Position numbers and translations under genes: made by a program
The notes under the pieces: model-generated
Database searches by the model: none
Told to the model about the DNA's origin: nothing
What the model saw: the letters and a program-made list of their open reading frames with translations, nothing else
Assembly: GCA_963819385.1 (NCBI GenBank)
Contig: CAWFVV010000003.1
Coordinates: 1 to 64,000 of the forward strand
Source: JAVDCA01 sp963819385
GTDB lineage: Bacteria; Pseudomonadota; Alphaproteobacteria; Rhizobiales; Xanthobacteraceae
DNA: 64,000 nucleotides
Reading direction: 5' to 3'
Part shown: piece by piece, positions 10,006-18,494 of the stretch
How positions within the stretch are numbered: position 1 is the stretch's first letter
Layout: every line of letters starts with the position of its first letter

Positions 10006-10111
10006 CGTAGGATGGGTTGAGGCGTAGGATGGGTTGAGCGCAGCGAAACCCATCGCTTCAACCGCCAGCTCATAGGTGATGGGTTTCGCTGCGCTCGACC
10101 CATCCTACGAG
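10006..10111. repeat. GTAGGATGGGTTGAGCG palindromic repeat, copy A
   Basis: Outer arms GCGTAGGATGGGTTGAG and CTCGACCCATCCTACG surround inner arms GCAGCGAAACCCATC and GATGGGTTTCGCTGCGC. The left outer arm is partly duplicated (10006 and 10023). It sits between the convergent lactonase and TRAP genes. Other copies are at 31315-31416 and at 59471-61257, the latter split by an IS. Confidence 0.85.
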
Positions 10112-11425
10112 TCACCCCAATAGCGCCGGCAGCCAGGTCGCGATCGCCGGGAAGATGATGATCAGCACCAGCAGAATCAGGCTCATCGCGATGTAGGGCA
10201 CGACGGCGCGGAAGATGTGCCCCATCGTGACCGCGGGCGGCGCGACGCCGCGCATGGTCATCAGCAAAAGGCCGTGCGGCGGCAGCAGCAGGCCGAGCTG
10301 CATGCAAATCAGATAGAGCACGCCGAACCAGACGAGATCGATGTCGAGCTTCTGCACGATCGGCATGAACACCGGCAGCGTGATCAGCATCATGCTGACC
10401 TGGTCCACGAAGATGCCGAGGAAGATCAACAGCAGCATCATGCCGGCGAGGATCGCGAAGGGCGAGAGGTTGCCGCTGAACACCGTGGTGACGATGCCTT
10501 CGGTCGCGCCCGAGAAGCTCAGGATCTGCGAAAAGGTCGTGGCGCCGAGGATGATGAACAGGATCATCGCCGAGATGCCGACGGTGCCGCGCAGCGCCTT
10601 GGTCAGCGCCGTCAGACTCAGCGCCCGGTAGGCGGCCGCGAGCCCCATGGTGGCGATGGCGCCGAGCGCCGCCGACTCGGTCGGCGTCGCGAAGCCGCCC
10701 GACATGGCGCCGATCACCACGACGAAGATCGAGACCAGCGGCAGCACGTAGTAGAAAAGCAGCTCGTAGCGTGCCCAGCCGGTGCGCGCCTCGATCGGCG
10801 TCGCCGGCGCGAGCGACGGGTCAGCCCGCACGCGCACCACGATGTAGGCGACGAACGCGACGCTGAGGATGAGCCCGGGCACGACCCCGCCGATCAGCAG
10901 CTTGGAGATCGAGATGCCCGAGAGGCTGCCGAGCAGCACCGTGAGCGCCGACGGTGGGATCAGCATGTCGACTGCGCCGATCGCCATGATCGGGCCGGTC
11001 GCCATCACGGGATTGTAGCCGCGCGCCAGCATCACGGGCAGCATCAGCGAGCCGAGCATCGCGGTGGTCGCGATAGTCGAGCCGGAGATCGCCGAGAAGA
11101 TCGTGCCGGCGACGACGGCGACGACCGCGAGGCGCCCAGGCACCTGGCGGATCAGCCGCTCGATGCCGTCGATTACCTTGACGGCGAGGCCGGTGTGAAA
11201 CAGCACCTCGCCCATCAGGATGAACAGCGGGATCGGCGTGAGCGAGAAGTTGGTCACCGCGGCCGCGCTGTTGCGCACGAGCTGGGCGAGGCCGGCCTCG
11301 CCGCCGAGGAATAGGATCGCGCCGATCAGGTTGATGGCGATGAACGAGAACGCGACCGGCATGCCCATGAACAGGAGCACGGTCGATCCGCCGAGCAGCA
11401 GCAATGCGGCGATTTGCCAGGACAT
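10112..11425 (-). CDS. dctM: TRAP transporter large permease subunit (DctM)
   Basis: A 437-aa multi-spanning membrane subunit of a tripartite ATP-independent periplasmic transporter, which drives solute uptake with a cation gradient. Hydrophobic segments cover most of the length, consistent with 11-12 helices. Family motifs are GMPVAFSFIAINL near the start, SAISGSTIATTAMLG around residue 115, GPIMAIGAVDMLIPPS around 150, and LGLLLPPHGLLL near the end. The ATG at 11425 follows AAGGATC and is preferred to the adjacent TTG. It is the last gene of a dctP-dctQ-dctM operon, 16 bases after dctQ. Confidence 0.92.
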   Translation of the reverse strand: MSWQIAALLLLGGSTVLLFMGMPVAFSFIAINLIGAILFLGGEAGLAQLVRNSAAAVTNFSLTPIPLFILMGEVLFHTGLAVKVIDGIERLIRQVPGRLAVVAVVAGTIFSAISGSTIATTAMLGSLMLPVMLARGYNPVMATGPIMAIGAVDMLIPPSALTVLLGSLSGISISKLLIGGVVPGLILSVAFVAYIVVRVRADPSLAPATPIEARTGWARYELLFYYVLPLVSIFVVVIGAMSGGFATPTESAALGAIATMGLAAAYRALSLTALTKALRGTVGISAMILFIILGATTFSQILSFSGATEGIVTTVFSGNLSPFAILAGMMLLLIFLGIFVDQVSMMLITLPVFMPIVQKLDIDLVWFGVLYLICMQLGLLLPPHGLLLMTMRGVAPPAVTMGHIFRAVVPYIAMSLILLVLIIIFPAIATWLPALLG

Positions 11426-11441
11426 CAATGATCCTTGCGGC

Positions 11442-11957
11442 TCATGACGCCGAGACCGCGTCTTCGCGCGGCTGCTTGCCGCCGCGCGCGAGCCGGTGCA
11501 TGCGGAAGATGAACTCGATGGTAAGCAGCACGAACACGACCGGCATCGGCACCAGCAGCCACCACTCGGGCATGATCAGCGTCTTGATCGACAGCGAGCC
11601 GTTGGCGACGCTGTCGGCGACGACGCGCACGCCATAGCGCACGAAGAACAGGCAGCACACCATGCCGAGAATGTCGCCGATCCATTCGAGCACCCAGCCG
11701 ACGCGCAACGGCAACGCCCGCAGCACGATGTCGATGCGGATGTGCTGCCCCTGCCGCAGCAGGCCCGGCGCCGCCAGCAACGTGATCAGGTAGAGGATGT
11801 CTTCCGAGAGCTCGTTGCTCGGCGGAATGCCGCCGAGCCCGACATTCCGCAGCACCACATCCGCCCCGATCATCAGCGTCATGATGAAGAGCAGCGCGCA
11901 CGCCACGATCAGCATGCCCTCGAGCAGCCGCCCGTACCAGCGGGAGAGAGTCATCAT
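11442..11957 (-). CDS. dctQ: TRAP transporter small permease subunit (DctQ)
   Basis: A 171-aa membrane protein with four predicted transmembrane segments (about residues 14-34, 50-70, 90-110, 130-150). ADVVLRN in the first half and GQHIRIDIV in the middle are typical DctQ motifs. The start is taken at 11957, after GAAGG; the longer frame would run into repeat DNA. It lies between dctP and dctM, separated from dctP by a palindromic repeat. Confidence 0.88.
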   Translation of the reverse strand: MMTLSRWYGRLLEGMLIVACALLFIMTLMIGADVVLRNVGLGGIPPSNELSEDILYLITLLAAPGLLRQGQHIRIDIVLRALPLRVGWVLEWIGDILGMVCCLFFVRYGVRVVADSVANGSLSIKTLIMPEWWLLVPMPVVFVLLTIEFIFRMHRLARGGKQPREDAVSAS

Positions 11958-11996
11958 GGTGACGATGCCTTCCCGGCGATTGAGCACAGCGCCCGC

Positions 11997-12140
11997 GCTC
12001 CCTCTCCCCCTTTAGGGGGAGAGGGTCGGGGTGAGGGGGCCTCTCCACGAGTCATTGCGAACGACATGCTTTGCGGTGGCTCAGCGCCCCTCACCCCAAC
12101 CCTCTCCCCGCAAGGGCGGGGAGAGGGAGCGCGAGCGCCG
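11997..12140. repeat. RIME-like palindromic repeat, copy 2
   Basis: Arms CCTCTCCCCCTTTAGGGGGA and CTCTCCCCGCAAGGGCGGGGA flank GGTCGGGGTGAGGGG and CCCCTCACCCCAACC. It lies inside the TRAP operon between dctP and dctQ, so it is probably transcribed and could set the ratio of binding protein to permease message. Confidence 0.82.
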
Positions 12141-12149
12141 TACAAGACA

Positions 12150-13112
12150 TCACTTCGGCTTCGAGAAAAGCACCTTCAGCTTCGGCCCGTTCTGCGGGCT
12201 TTGCCGGATCACGCCGTCCCAGCCCGCCTGATAGGCCTTCGCCAGATAGGCCGCGGCTGCGGCGTCGCCGAGCTTGATCGTCTGGATGCCGGTGGCGGCC
12301 TGGCGATCGGTCTCCTTCTTGTTCTCCGCCGCGAATTCCGCGAAGGCCTCGGCCTCGCCGGCCTCGGCCGCCTTGCGCAGCACGTCGCGCTGCGCGTCGG
12401 TGAGCTTCTCCCACGTCGTCTTGTTGACCAGCACCGACACCTCGGCGGTGTAGAAGCCGGGATCGACGCGGTACTTCGTCTTCTCGTTCCAGCCGAGGTC
12501 GAACACGCCGGTGATCGGCCAGCCGTAGCCGTCGACCACGCCGCGCTCGAGCGCGGTGTAGACCTCGCCGGGCGCCGTCTGCACCACGGTCGCGCCGAGC
12601 GCCTGGAAGAAGTCGCGATAGACCGGCGTGATGCGCAGCTTCAGGCCGGTGAGATCGGGCTTGCTGATCGGCTTGTTGAGGTAGAGGTGGAACGGATTGT
12701 TGTCGACCAGGCGCGCGAGGAAGATCGCGTTCATCTTCTGCGCATAGAGCTGCGCCATGAAGTCGTAGCCGCCGTTCTTGCGCAGCTCGGCCATCGGCAG
12801 CTCGGTGAGCTTCCAGGCGTCCGCCTCCGGCATCACGTTGGTGTAGAACGCGCCGGTCGAGTTCGCGATGTCGACCACGCCGCTCTTGAGCGCATTGCCG
12901 ACCTCGAACGGTGGCATCGCCTTCGGGCCGCCGATATAGTTGATGTGGATGACACCCTTGCCGTCCCGGTTCACGCGCTCGATGAAGCGCTCGAACGGCC
13001 GCGAATAGGTGGTGTTCTCGGCAAACGCCGTGATCGCCTTGAGGGTCACCTCTTGCGCGGATGCCGACCCGGCCAGTACCGCAAGCGCCGCGGCCGCGAT
13101 AAGTCGCTTCAT
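12150..13112 (-). CDS. dctP: TRAP transporter substrate-binding protein (DctP)
   Basis: A 320-aa periplasmic solute receptor that hands a ligand, usually an organic acid, to DctQM. The start at 13112 gives a Sec signal peptide (MKRLIAAAALAVLAGSASAQ); GGGGGGATC lies upstream. The DctP arginine for ligand carboxylate binding is probably in GLKLRITPVYRDF around residue 155, followed by GEVYTALERGVVDGYGWP, a standard family motif. Given the GMC dehydrogenase and lactonase next door, a sugar acid or other carboxylate is a reasonable guess for the ligand, not shown by sequence. Confidence 0.9.
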   Translation of the reverse strand: MKRLIAAAALAVLAGSASAQEVTLKAITAFAENTTYSRPFERFIERVNRDGKGVIHINYIGGPKAMPPFEVGNALKSGVVDIANSTGAFYTNVMPEADAWKLTELPMAELRKNGGYDFMAQLYAQKMNAIFLARLVDNNPFHLYLNKPISKPDLTGLKLRITPVYRDFFQALGATVVQTAPGEVYTALERGVVDGYGWPITGVFDLGWNEKTKYRVDPGFYTAEVSVLVNKTTWEKLTDAQRDVLRKAAEAGEAEAFAEFAAENKKETDRQAATGIQTIKLGDAAAAAYLAKAYQAGWDGVIRQSPQNGPKLKVLFSKPK

Positions 13113-13231
13113 GTGATTGATCCCCCCCGAGGCCGAATATTGATTATGCGCCATCCGTGACGGCGGTTGTTGCGAGGGGGATGATAGTTGCAGCTTCGCG
13201 CAGCGCCAAGCCTGCGCCAGAGCGCGGCCGG

Positions 13232-13474
13232 CTAATGCTTGTCGTTCGCGGGGCGCATGGTGCCCCAGGGATCGTATTTCTGTGTCGGCGGCGGCACCCG
13301 ATCGAGCGCCGCCTTGTAGTCTTTGTCGTTTGCCTTGACGGCCGGTTCTGCGGTCTTCTTCGGCCCTGAGCGTCCATGAAAGCGATTCATGCCCGCGCCT
13401 TCCTCATCGCCGAACGCTGGCGCCGCCGCGGATGCCACAGATGCCATTGTCAGCACGATTACGACGAGCTTCAT
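13232..13474 (-). CDS. Small secreted protein of unknown function
   Basis: An 80-aa protein with a Sec signal (MKLVVIVLTMASVASAAAPAFG). The mature part is hydrophilic and ends in DYKAALDRVPPPTQKYDPWG, a segment I recognise from short conserved hypothetical proteins of Bradyrhizobium relatives. No catalytic motif or cysteines are seen. It lies between the TRAP operon and a cupin gene on the opposite strand. Confidence 0.6.
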   Translation of the reverse strand: MKLVVIVLTMASVASAAAPAFGDEEGAGMNRFHGRSGPKKTAEPAVKANDKDYKAALDRVPPPTQKYDPWGTMRPANDKH

Positions 13475-13689
13475 CTGACGTCTCCGTCGGCACGAAACAG
13501 GCCGCCCACCTCCATATGCCAGAACGCGCAAAATCCGGCAAAAGCGTGCCGCCCGCGCCACGGGGCGCCGGCCTTGCCAGGCGCCGGCGTTGCGGGCATG
13601 CTCGCCATCAGCTTCGAACCCATTGATCCGTATGAAGAAGTCTTACGGCACCAGACGGATCCAGCAGCCGTGCCGTCGACGAGGAAGCC

Positions 13690-14091
13690 ATGCTCAATCT
13701 GCCGGCCGGCGCGCCTGATCTCAAGGAAATCCTGATCCAGTCGGATGCGCTGCCGTGGCGCGAGAAATCGCTCAAGGGCATCGCCGAGAAGATGCTGTGG
13801 CGCGATGAGCAGGGCGGCGCGTCGATCGCCCTGATCAAGTTCGCCAAGGGCGCCGGCATCCCCGAACCGCATATGCACGCGTCCAACCAGTTCATGTTCT
13901 GCCTGAGCGGCCGCTACGAATACACCAAGACTGGCGTGGTGCTCACGGCGGGCAGCTTCTACTGCAATCCGAAAGGCCACGTGCACGGCCCCGCGGTCGC
14001 GCACGAGGAAACCGTCGTGCTCGAGATCTATGACGGGCCGCACTATCCGCAGAAGCCGTCGTGGTACACCGACGAGCAGGATGCGCATTAG
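13690..14091 (+). CDS. Cupin-domain protein
   Basis: A 133-aa single-domain cupin. Motif 1 is PEPHMHASNQFMFCLSGRYEY, with the two metal-ligand histidines, and motif 2 is NPKGHVHGP. Such small cupins bind a divalent metal and act as dioxygenases, isomerases or sensors. GAGGAAGCC before the ATG is a reasonable ribosome binding site. The gene is followed by an Ldh-family dehydrogenase and RidA on the same strand, so a role in the same catabolic set is possible. Confidence 0.75.
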   Translation: MLNLPAGAPDLKEILIQSDALPWREKSLKGIAEKMLWRDEQGGASIALIKFAKGAGIPEPHMHASNQFMFCLSGRYEYTKTGVVLTAGSFYCNPKGHVHGPAVAHEETVVLEIYDGPHYPQKPSWYTDEQDAH

Positions 14092-14134
14092 CGCACCCCG
14101 GCGAAGTGGACCCCGGTTCGCCGTTAAGGACGTG
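14091..14134. repeat. Diverged GCGCATGATCCCGAAAAGTGG-type inverted repeat
   Basis: GCGCACCCCGGCGAAGTGGA and CCGGTTCGCCGTTAAGGACG form a weakened palindrome related to the better copies at 18446, 25602 and 35472. Confidence 0.45.
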
Positions 14135-14157
14135 CGCCGCTCAATGGAATAAGCGCG

Positions 14158-15225
14158 ATGATGCCTCCGGCTGACCGCGTCCCTGTTGCCCCTGGCGAGC
14201 TGATCGATTTCGTGGCCGCCATCCTGGCTGCCGTCGGCGTGCCCGCACATGCGGGCCGCCTCGTCGCCGAAGGGCTCGTCGCCGCTGATGGTGAGGAGAT
14301 CGAGTCGCACGGCGTGATGCTGCTGCCAATGTATGTCGACCGCATCGCGGCGGGCTCGGTCGCGCCGGCCGCCGCGGGGCGCGTGGTGTCGGAGCGCAAC
14401 GGCGCGGTCGTGATCGACGGCGAGAACGGGCTCGGCCAGGTCACCTCGGCACTCGCGGTCGAGCTTGCGGTCGCCCGCGCGCGCGAGCATGCGCTCGGCG
14501 CCGTCGCGGTGCGCAACGCCTTCCATTTCGGCACCGCCGGCCGCTGGGCCGCCGAGATCGCGCGCGCCGGCTGCATCGGCATGGTCTTGTCCAACACACG
14601 TCCGCTGATGCCGGCGCCGGGCGGCGCCGAGCGCCTGGTCGGCAACAATCCGATCGCTGTTGCGGTGCCGGGGCAGGGCGAACCGATCGTGCTCGACCTC
14701 GCGACCAGCGCGAGCGCCATGGGCAAGATCCGCCTTGCGGACGCGCGCGGCGAGAAGCTGCCGGAAGGCTGGGCGAGCGACGCGCACGGCGTGCCGACGA
14801 CCGATCCGGCCGCGGCGATCAAAGGCATGCTGCTGCCGGCCGCCGGGCCGAAGGGCTTCGGCCTCGCCGTGATGATCGACTTCCTTTGCGGTGGCTTGTC
14901 GTCCGGCGGCATGGGCGAGAGGGTGATGCCGCTCTATGGCGACGCCGCGGTGCCGTATGACTGTGCGCATTTCTTCCTGGCGATCGATGTCGGGGCCTTC
15001 CGGCCACAGGAGGATTTCGCCACGGCGGTTGGCGGCTTTGCGCAGCGCGTGCGTACCTCGCGCGCTGCCGCGGGCGCAGGCGCCGTCATGATGCCGGGGG
15101 ATCCTGCCCTTCGCGCCGCAGCGCGCAACGGCGCGACCTGTCAGATCGCGGCCGTGACGGCGGTGGCGTTGCGCAAGCTCGCGGAACGTCTCAAAGTCGA
15201 TGTTCCGACCGCGCTGAAAGCTTAA
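14158..15225 (+). CDS. Ldh-family (malate/L-lactate/ureidoglycolate type) oxidoreductase
   Basis: A 355-aa NAD(P)-dependent dehydrogenase of the type-2 malate/lactate dehydrogenase family, which oxidises 2-hydroxy acids. Visible family motifs are ESHGVMLLPMY around residue 43, NAFHFGTAGRWA around 120 with the catalytic histidine, LVGNNPIAVAVPG around 163, and GPKGFGLAVMIDFLCGGLSSG around 225. The frame is intact. It sits 10 bases before the RidA gene. Family members oxidise malate, sulfolactate, ureidoglycolate or 2,3-diketogulonate, so the substrate stays open. Confidence 0.86.
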   Translation: MMPPADRVPVAPGELIDFVAAILAAVGVPAHAGRLVAEGLVAADGEEIESHGVMLLPMYVDRIAAGSVAPAAAGRVVSERNGAVVIDGENGLGQVTSALAVELAVARAREHALGAVAVRNAFHFGTAGRWAAEIARAGCIGMVLSNTRPLMPAPGGAERLVGNNPIAVAVPGQGEPIVLDLATSASAMGKIRLADARGEKLPEGWASDAHGVPTTDPAAAIKGMLLPAAGPKGFGLAVMIDFLCGGLSSGGMGERVMPLYGDAAVPYDCAHFFLAIDVGAFRPQEDFATAVGGFAQRVRTSRAAAGAGAVMMPGDPALRAAARNGATCQIAAVTAVALRKLAERLKVDVPTALKA

Positions 15226-15235
15226 GAGGGTCTCA

Positions 15236-15637
15236 ATGCCGAAGAAACAGATCGTCTCGCCAAAGATCCGTCAGCCCAACGGCCACTTCTCGCACGCGAC
15301 CGCGATTGCGGCGCGCGGCATGCTGGTGTTCATCTCCGGCATGACGTCGCGCCGCGCCGATGGGACGATCGCGGGCATCGGCGACATCGAGGCGCAGACC
15401 CGTCAGGTGTGCGAGAACCTGAAGGCCGCCGTCGAGGAGGCTGGCGGCACGCTCGACGACGTGTGCCGCGTCGACGTCTACGTGCGCAACATGGAGCACT
15501 TCGACACGATCCACAAAGTGCGGCGCGAGTATTTCAAGGCACCGGCACCCGCCTCGACCATGGTCGAGGTGTGCAAGATGACGTCGCCCGAGTACCTGAT
15601 CGAGATCAATGCCATCGCGGTGCTGCCCGACAAGTGA
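15236..15637 (+). CDS. RidA/YjgF family protein
   Basis: A 133-aa trimeric enamine/imine deaminase-like protein. The core includes GMLVFISGMTSRRADG, DIEAQTRQVCENLKAAVEEAG and a C-terminal YLIEINAIAVL, typical of RidA relatives. In catabolic clusters RidA homologues often hydrolyse reactive imines or carbamate-type intermediates. It follows the Ldh gene by 10 bases. Confidence 0.88.
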   Translation: MPKKQIVSPKIRQPNGHFSHATAIAARGMLVFISGMTSRRADGTIAGIGDIEAQTRQVCENLKAAVEEAGGTLDDVCRVDVYVRNMEHFDTIHKVRREYFKAPAPASTMVEVCKMTSPEYLIEINAIAVLPDK

Positions 15638-15639
15638 TG

Positions 15640-15785
15640 ACTTGCGTCATTGTCCCACCCACCGCCGTCATCGTCCGCTCACGCGGACGATCCAGTACTC
15701 CGCAGCCCATCGATAGCGCACTGCAAGCGCTCCCTTCTCACGTTCGTGAGTACTGGATTGCCCGCTTTCGCGGGCAATGACGCCG
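15640..15785. repeat. Palindromic repeat with CGTCATTG/CAATGACG ends
   Basis: Contains GTCCGCTCACGCGGAC, CCAGTACTCCG and GAGTACTGG, and GCCCGCTTTCGCGGGC hairpins in a nested arrangement. It separates the RidA gene from the ABC transporter operon. Confidence 0.75.
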
Positions 15786-15885
15786 AGGGAATAGTTTAGG
15801 CCAGTGCCCCTCGCCAGCCCCTTGCGCCCTGCCGTGGGCGCTGCGAGAGTTTCTCGCTCACTCGAAGTCCGCGAAAGGACGCGCC

Positions 15886-16890
15886 ATGTCGTCAGCACGC
15901 TTCACGCTCATCGGTTTTGCGCTGCTCGCCGCGGCCGCGGCCGCGACGCCCGCGCAGGCGCAGACCAAGGTGACGTTCTCGCTCGATTTCCGCGCGCTGG
16001 GCCGCCACGCCGCCTGGTACGTCGCGCTCGACAAAGGCTACTACAAGCAGGCCGGGCTCGACGTGACGATCATCCCGAGCCAGGGCACCGCCCAGGCGAT
16101 CCAGGCTCTCGAATCCGGCACCGTGCAATATGCCTTCTCGGACGTGGCGGGCCTGGTCGCGGCGCACGCCAACGGCGGCTCGACCGCCAAGATGGTGGCG
16201 GTGATCTACCAGAAGGCGCCCTACGCGGTCTTCTCGCTGCGTTCCGGCGCCAACGTGACGCGCCCCGAGCAGCTGCAGAACCTGGAGATCGCAAGCGGCG
16301 CCGGCAGCTTCACCCAGAAGGTGATCGAAGCCTTCATGACCGAGCGCGGCCTGAAGGCGTCGAGCGTGAAATATGTCAACATCGATCCGGCCGCGCGCGT
16401 CGGCATGCTGGTCGCCAAGAAGGTGCCGGCGATCGAGACCTTCGTGATGTCGCAGCCCGGCGTCGTCAAGGCGGCCGAGCCGAACGACGCGCAGACGTTC
16501 CTGTTCGCCGACCACGGCCTCAAGCTCTACTCGAACGGCATCCTGGCGCGCGCCGAAGACCTCAAGGCCCATCCCGATCAGGTGAAGGCGTTCGTCAAAG
16601 CCTCGCTCGAAGGCTGGCGCGACACCATCAAGGATCCGGCGGCGGCCGCCGCCATCGTCGCCAAGTACGTCAAAGGGCTCGATCCCGGCGTGGTCGCGGC
16701 GGAGATCAAGATCGTCAACGATCTCGTCGTCACGCCCGATACCCGCAGCAAGGGCCTCGGCGCCATCGACGCGTCCATCATGGAGGCGAGCGTCAACCTG
16801 ATCGCCAAGAACACGGGCAGCACCAAGCCCGTCAAGGCGACCGACGTCTACGACGCAACGTTCCTGCCGCAGCCGCCGATCACCCCATGA
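15886..16890 (+). CDS. ABC transporter substrate-binding protein, NMT1/SsuA type
   Basis: A 334-aa periplasmic receptor with a Sec signal (to about residue 25, ATPAQAQ). The fold is that of ThiY/SsuA/TauA proteins: start of the mature part KVTFSLDF, then KGYYKQAGLDVTI, and ALESGTVQYAFSD around residue 80. Relatives carry pyrimidine precursors, sulfonates, nitrate or aromatic acids. Its stop overlaps the start of the ATPase gene (ATGA at 16887), showing translational coupling. Confidence 0.86.
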   Translation: MSSARFTLIGFALLAAAAAATPAQAQTKVTFSLDFRALGRHAAWYVALDKGYYKQAGLDVTIIPSQGTAQAIQALESGTVQYAFSDVAGLVAAHANGGSTAKMVAVIYQKAPYAVFSLRSGANVTRPEQLQNLEIASGAGSFTQKVIEAFMTERGLKASSVKYVNIDPAARVGMLVAKKVPAIETFVMSQPGVVKAAEPNDAQTFLFADHGLKLYSNGILARAEDLKAHPDQVKAFVKASLEGWRDTIKDPAAAAAIVAKYVKGLDPGVVAAEIKIVNDLVVTPDTRSKGLGAIDASIMEASVNLIAKNTGSTKPVKATDVYDATFLPQPPITP

Positions 16891-17675
16891 CGACGGCGGC
16901 CGCCGAGTCGTTCGGCCGGCTGATCGAGGTCCGCAAGACCTTCGCGGGCGCCTCCGGCCGCGACGGCGAGGTCGTCGCGCTCGATGAGGTCTCCTACGAC
17001 CTGCGCCGCGGCGAGCTCGTGTCGTTGCTCGGGCCGAGCGGCTGCGGCAAGACCACGCTCCTGCGCATCGTCGCCGGGATGACGCGGGCGAGCGGCGGCC
17101 GGGTCGAGATGCGCGGCCGCGAGGTCGCGGGACCGCAGGACGACTTCGGGTTCGTGTTCCAGAGCCCGACCTTGCTGCCGTGGCGCAGCGTGCTCGGCAA
17201 TGTGCTGTTCCCGATGGAGATCCTCCGGCGCCGCGACGAGCCCGCGCGCCGGCGTGCGCTCGAATTGCTCGATCTCGTCGGGCTGGCGGGCTTCGCGCGC
17301 CATCGCCCGCATCAGCTCTCCGGCGGCATGAAGCAGCGCGTCGCGCTCTGCCGCGCCCTGATCCATTCGCCCTCGCTTCTGTTGATGGACGAGCCGTTCG
17401 GCGCGCTCGACGAGCTCACCCGCATGGGCATGCAGGATCTCCTGCTCGACATTCGCCGCGTGTCGGGCGCGACCGTGCTGTTCGTCACCCACAGCATCGC
17501 CGAAGCGGTCTATCTCGCCGACGAGGTTCTGGTGTTCAGCCCGCGGCCCGGCCGCGTGGTCGATCGCATCCGCACCGATCTCGCCTACCCGCGCACGCCC
17601 GCGATCCGCTACGCGCCGGATTTCACGGCCCTCGCGCGGCGCGCCGGCGCCGGCCTCGGAGTCCTGCATGCCTAG
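16887..17675 (+). CDS. ABC transporter ATP-binding protein, SsuB/TauB type
   Basis: A 262-aa ATPase with Walker A GPSGCGKTT (about residues 47-55), Q-loop in FVFQSPTLLPW, signature LSGGMKQRV and Walker B LLLMDEPFGALDE, plus the switch histidine in VTHSIAEA. The family is the nitrate/sulfonate/taurine importer class. It overlaps the receptor gene by 4 bases and the permease gene by 8. Confidence 0.92.
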   Translation: MTTAAAESFGRLIEVRKTFAGASGRDGEVVALDEVSYDLRRGELVSLLGPSGCGKTTLLRIVAGMTRASGGRVEMRGREVAGPQDDFGFVFQSPTLLPWRSVLGNVLFPMEILRRRDEPARRRALELLDLVGLAGFARHRPHQLSGGMKQRVALCRALIHSPSLLLMDEPFGALDELTRMGMQDLLLDIRRVSGATVLFVTHSIAEAVYLADEVLVFSPRPGRVVDRIRTDLAYPRTPAIRYAPDFTALARRAGAGLGVLHA

Positions 17676-18427
17676 CGTCGCGCGCTACATCTTGCCGGTG
17701 GTCGGCGTGGTGCTGCTGGGCCTCGCGTGGCACGTCTACGTGGTCGCGTTCCATGTGCCGATGGCGGTGCTGCCGCGGCCGGCAGCGGTCGCCGGCGCGA
17801 TCGCGGACAATTGGCGCCTGCTCGCGTCCGAGGGCCGCGTCACGCTGCTCGAGAGCATCTACGGCTTTCTGCTTGCCTTCGCGCTGGGCGTGCCGCTCGC
17901 CGTCATGATCGCGACCTCGCCGACCCTCAATCTGATGTTCTATCCGCTGCTGATCGCGACCCAGTCGGTTCCCAAGGTGGCGCTCGCGCCGCTCATCCTG
18001 GTGTGGCTCGGCCTCGGCATCGAGTTCGAAGCTCGCCATCGCCTGGATGGTCGCGTTCTTCCCGATCGTCGTCGACACCGCGACGGGGTTGCGCGCCACG
18101 CCGGCCGAATTCCTCGATCTCGCGACCTCGGTGCGCGCGAACGCGCTGCAGACGTTCTGGAAAATCCGCTTTCCGGCGGCGCTGCCGTTCGTGCTGTCGG
18201 GCTGCAAGGTCGCGATCACGCTCGCGGTGATCGGCGCCGTGATCGGCGAGTTCATCGGCTCCAACGAGGGGCTCGGCAACCTGCTGCTGGTCGCCAACTC
18301 GCAGGTCAACACGCCGCTCGCCTTCGCGGCGCTGTTCGCACTCGCCGCGCTCGGCATCGGGCTCTATGCGGCGGTGGTCGCGGTCGAGCTGTTGCTCAAG
18401 CCGTGGTTCGGCGCAGGCCACGCCTGA
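17668..18427 (+). pseudogene. ABC transporter permease, SsuC/TauC type (frameshifted)
   Basis: Integral membrane subunit of the same importer, about 252 aa when repaired. The first part (to about residue 120, ending APLILVWLGLGIEF) and the second (from AIAWMVAFFPIVVDTATGL to the end) lie in different frames. One extra G near 18028 (GAGTTC-G-AAGCTC) accounts for the break. The cytoplasmic EAA-type loop is in the second part (ALQTFWKIRFPAALPF). With an intact receptor and ATPase beside it, a sequence error is more likely than real loss. Confidence 0.85.
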
Positions 18428-18445
18428 GCGCGGCGGCTTGTTGTT

Positions 18446-18493
18446 TGAGCATGATCTTTTCCGAAAACCGGTATCCACTTTTCGGGATCATGC
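18446..18493. repeat. Inverted repeat GAGCATGATC...GATCATGCTC
   Basis: Arms GAGCATGATCTTTTCCGAAAA and TTTTCGGGATCATGCTC surround CCGGTATCCAC. It lies between the convergent ABC permease and response-regulator genes and could serve as a two-way terminator, though it lacks a U-tract. The family recurs at 25602 and, diverged, at 35472. Confidence 0.75.
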
Positions 18494-18494
18494 T

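Noticed and set aside
15804..16886. N-terminal extension of the ABC ATPase frame over the receptor gene
   Set aside because: The receptor is encoded there in another frame. The ATPase begins at 16887 by an ATGA overlap.
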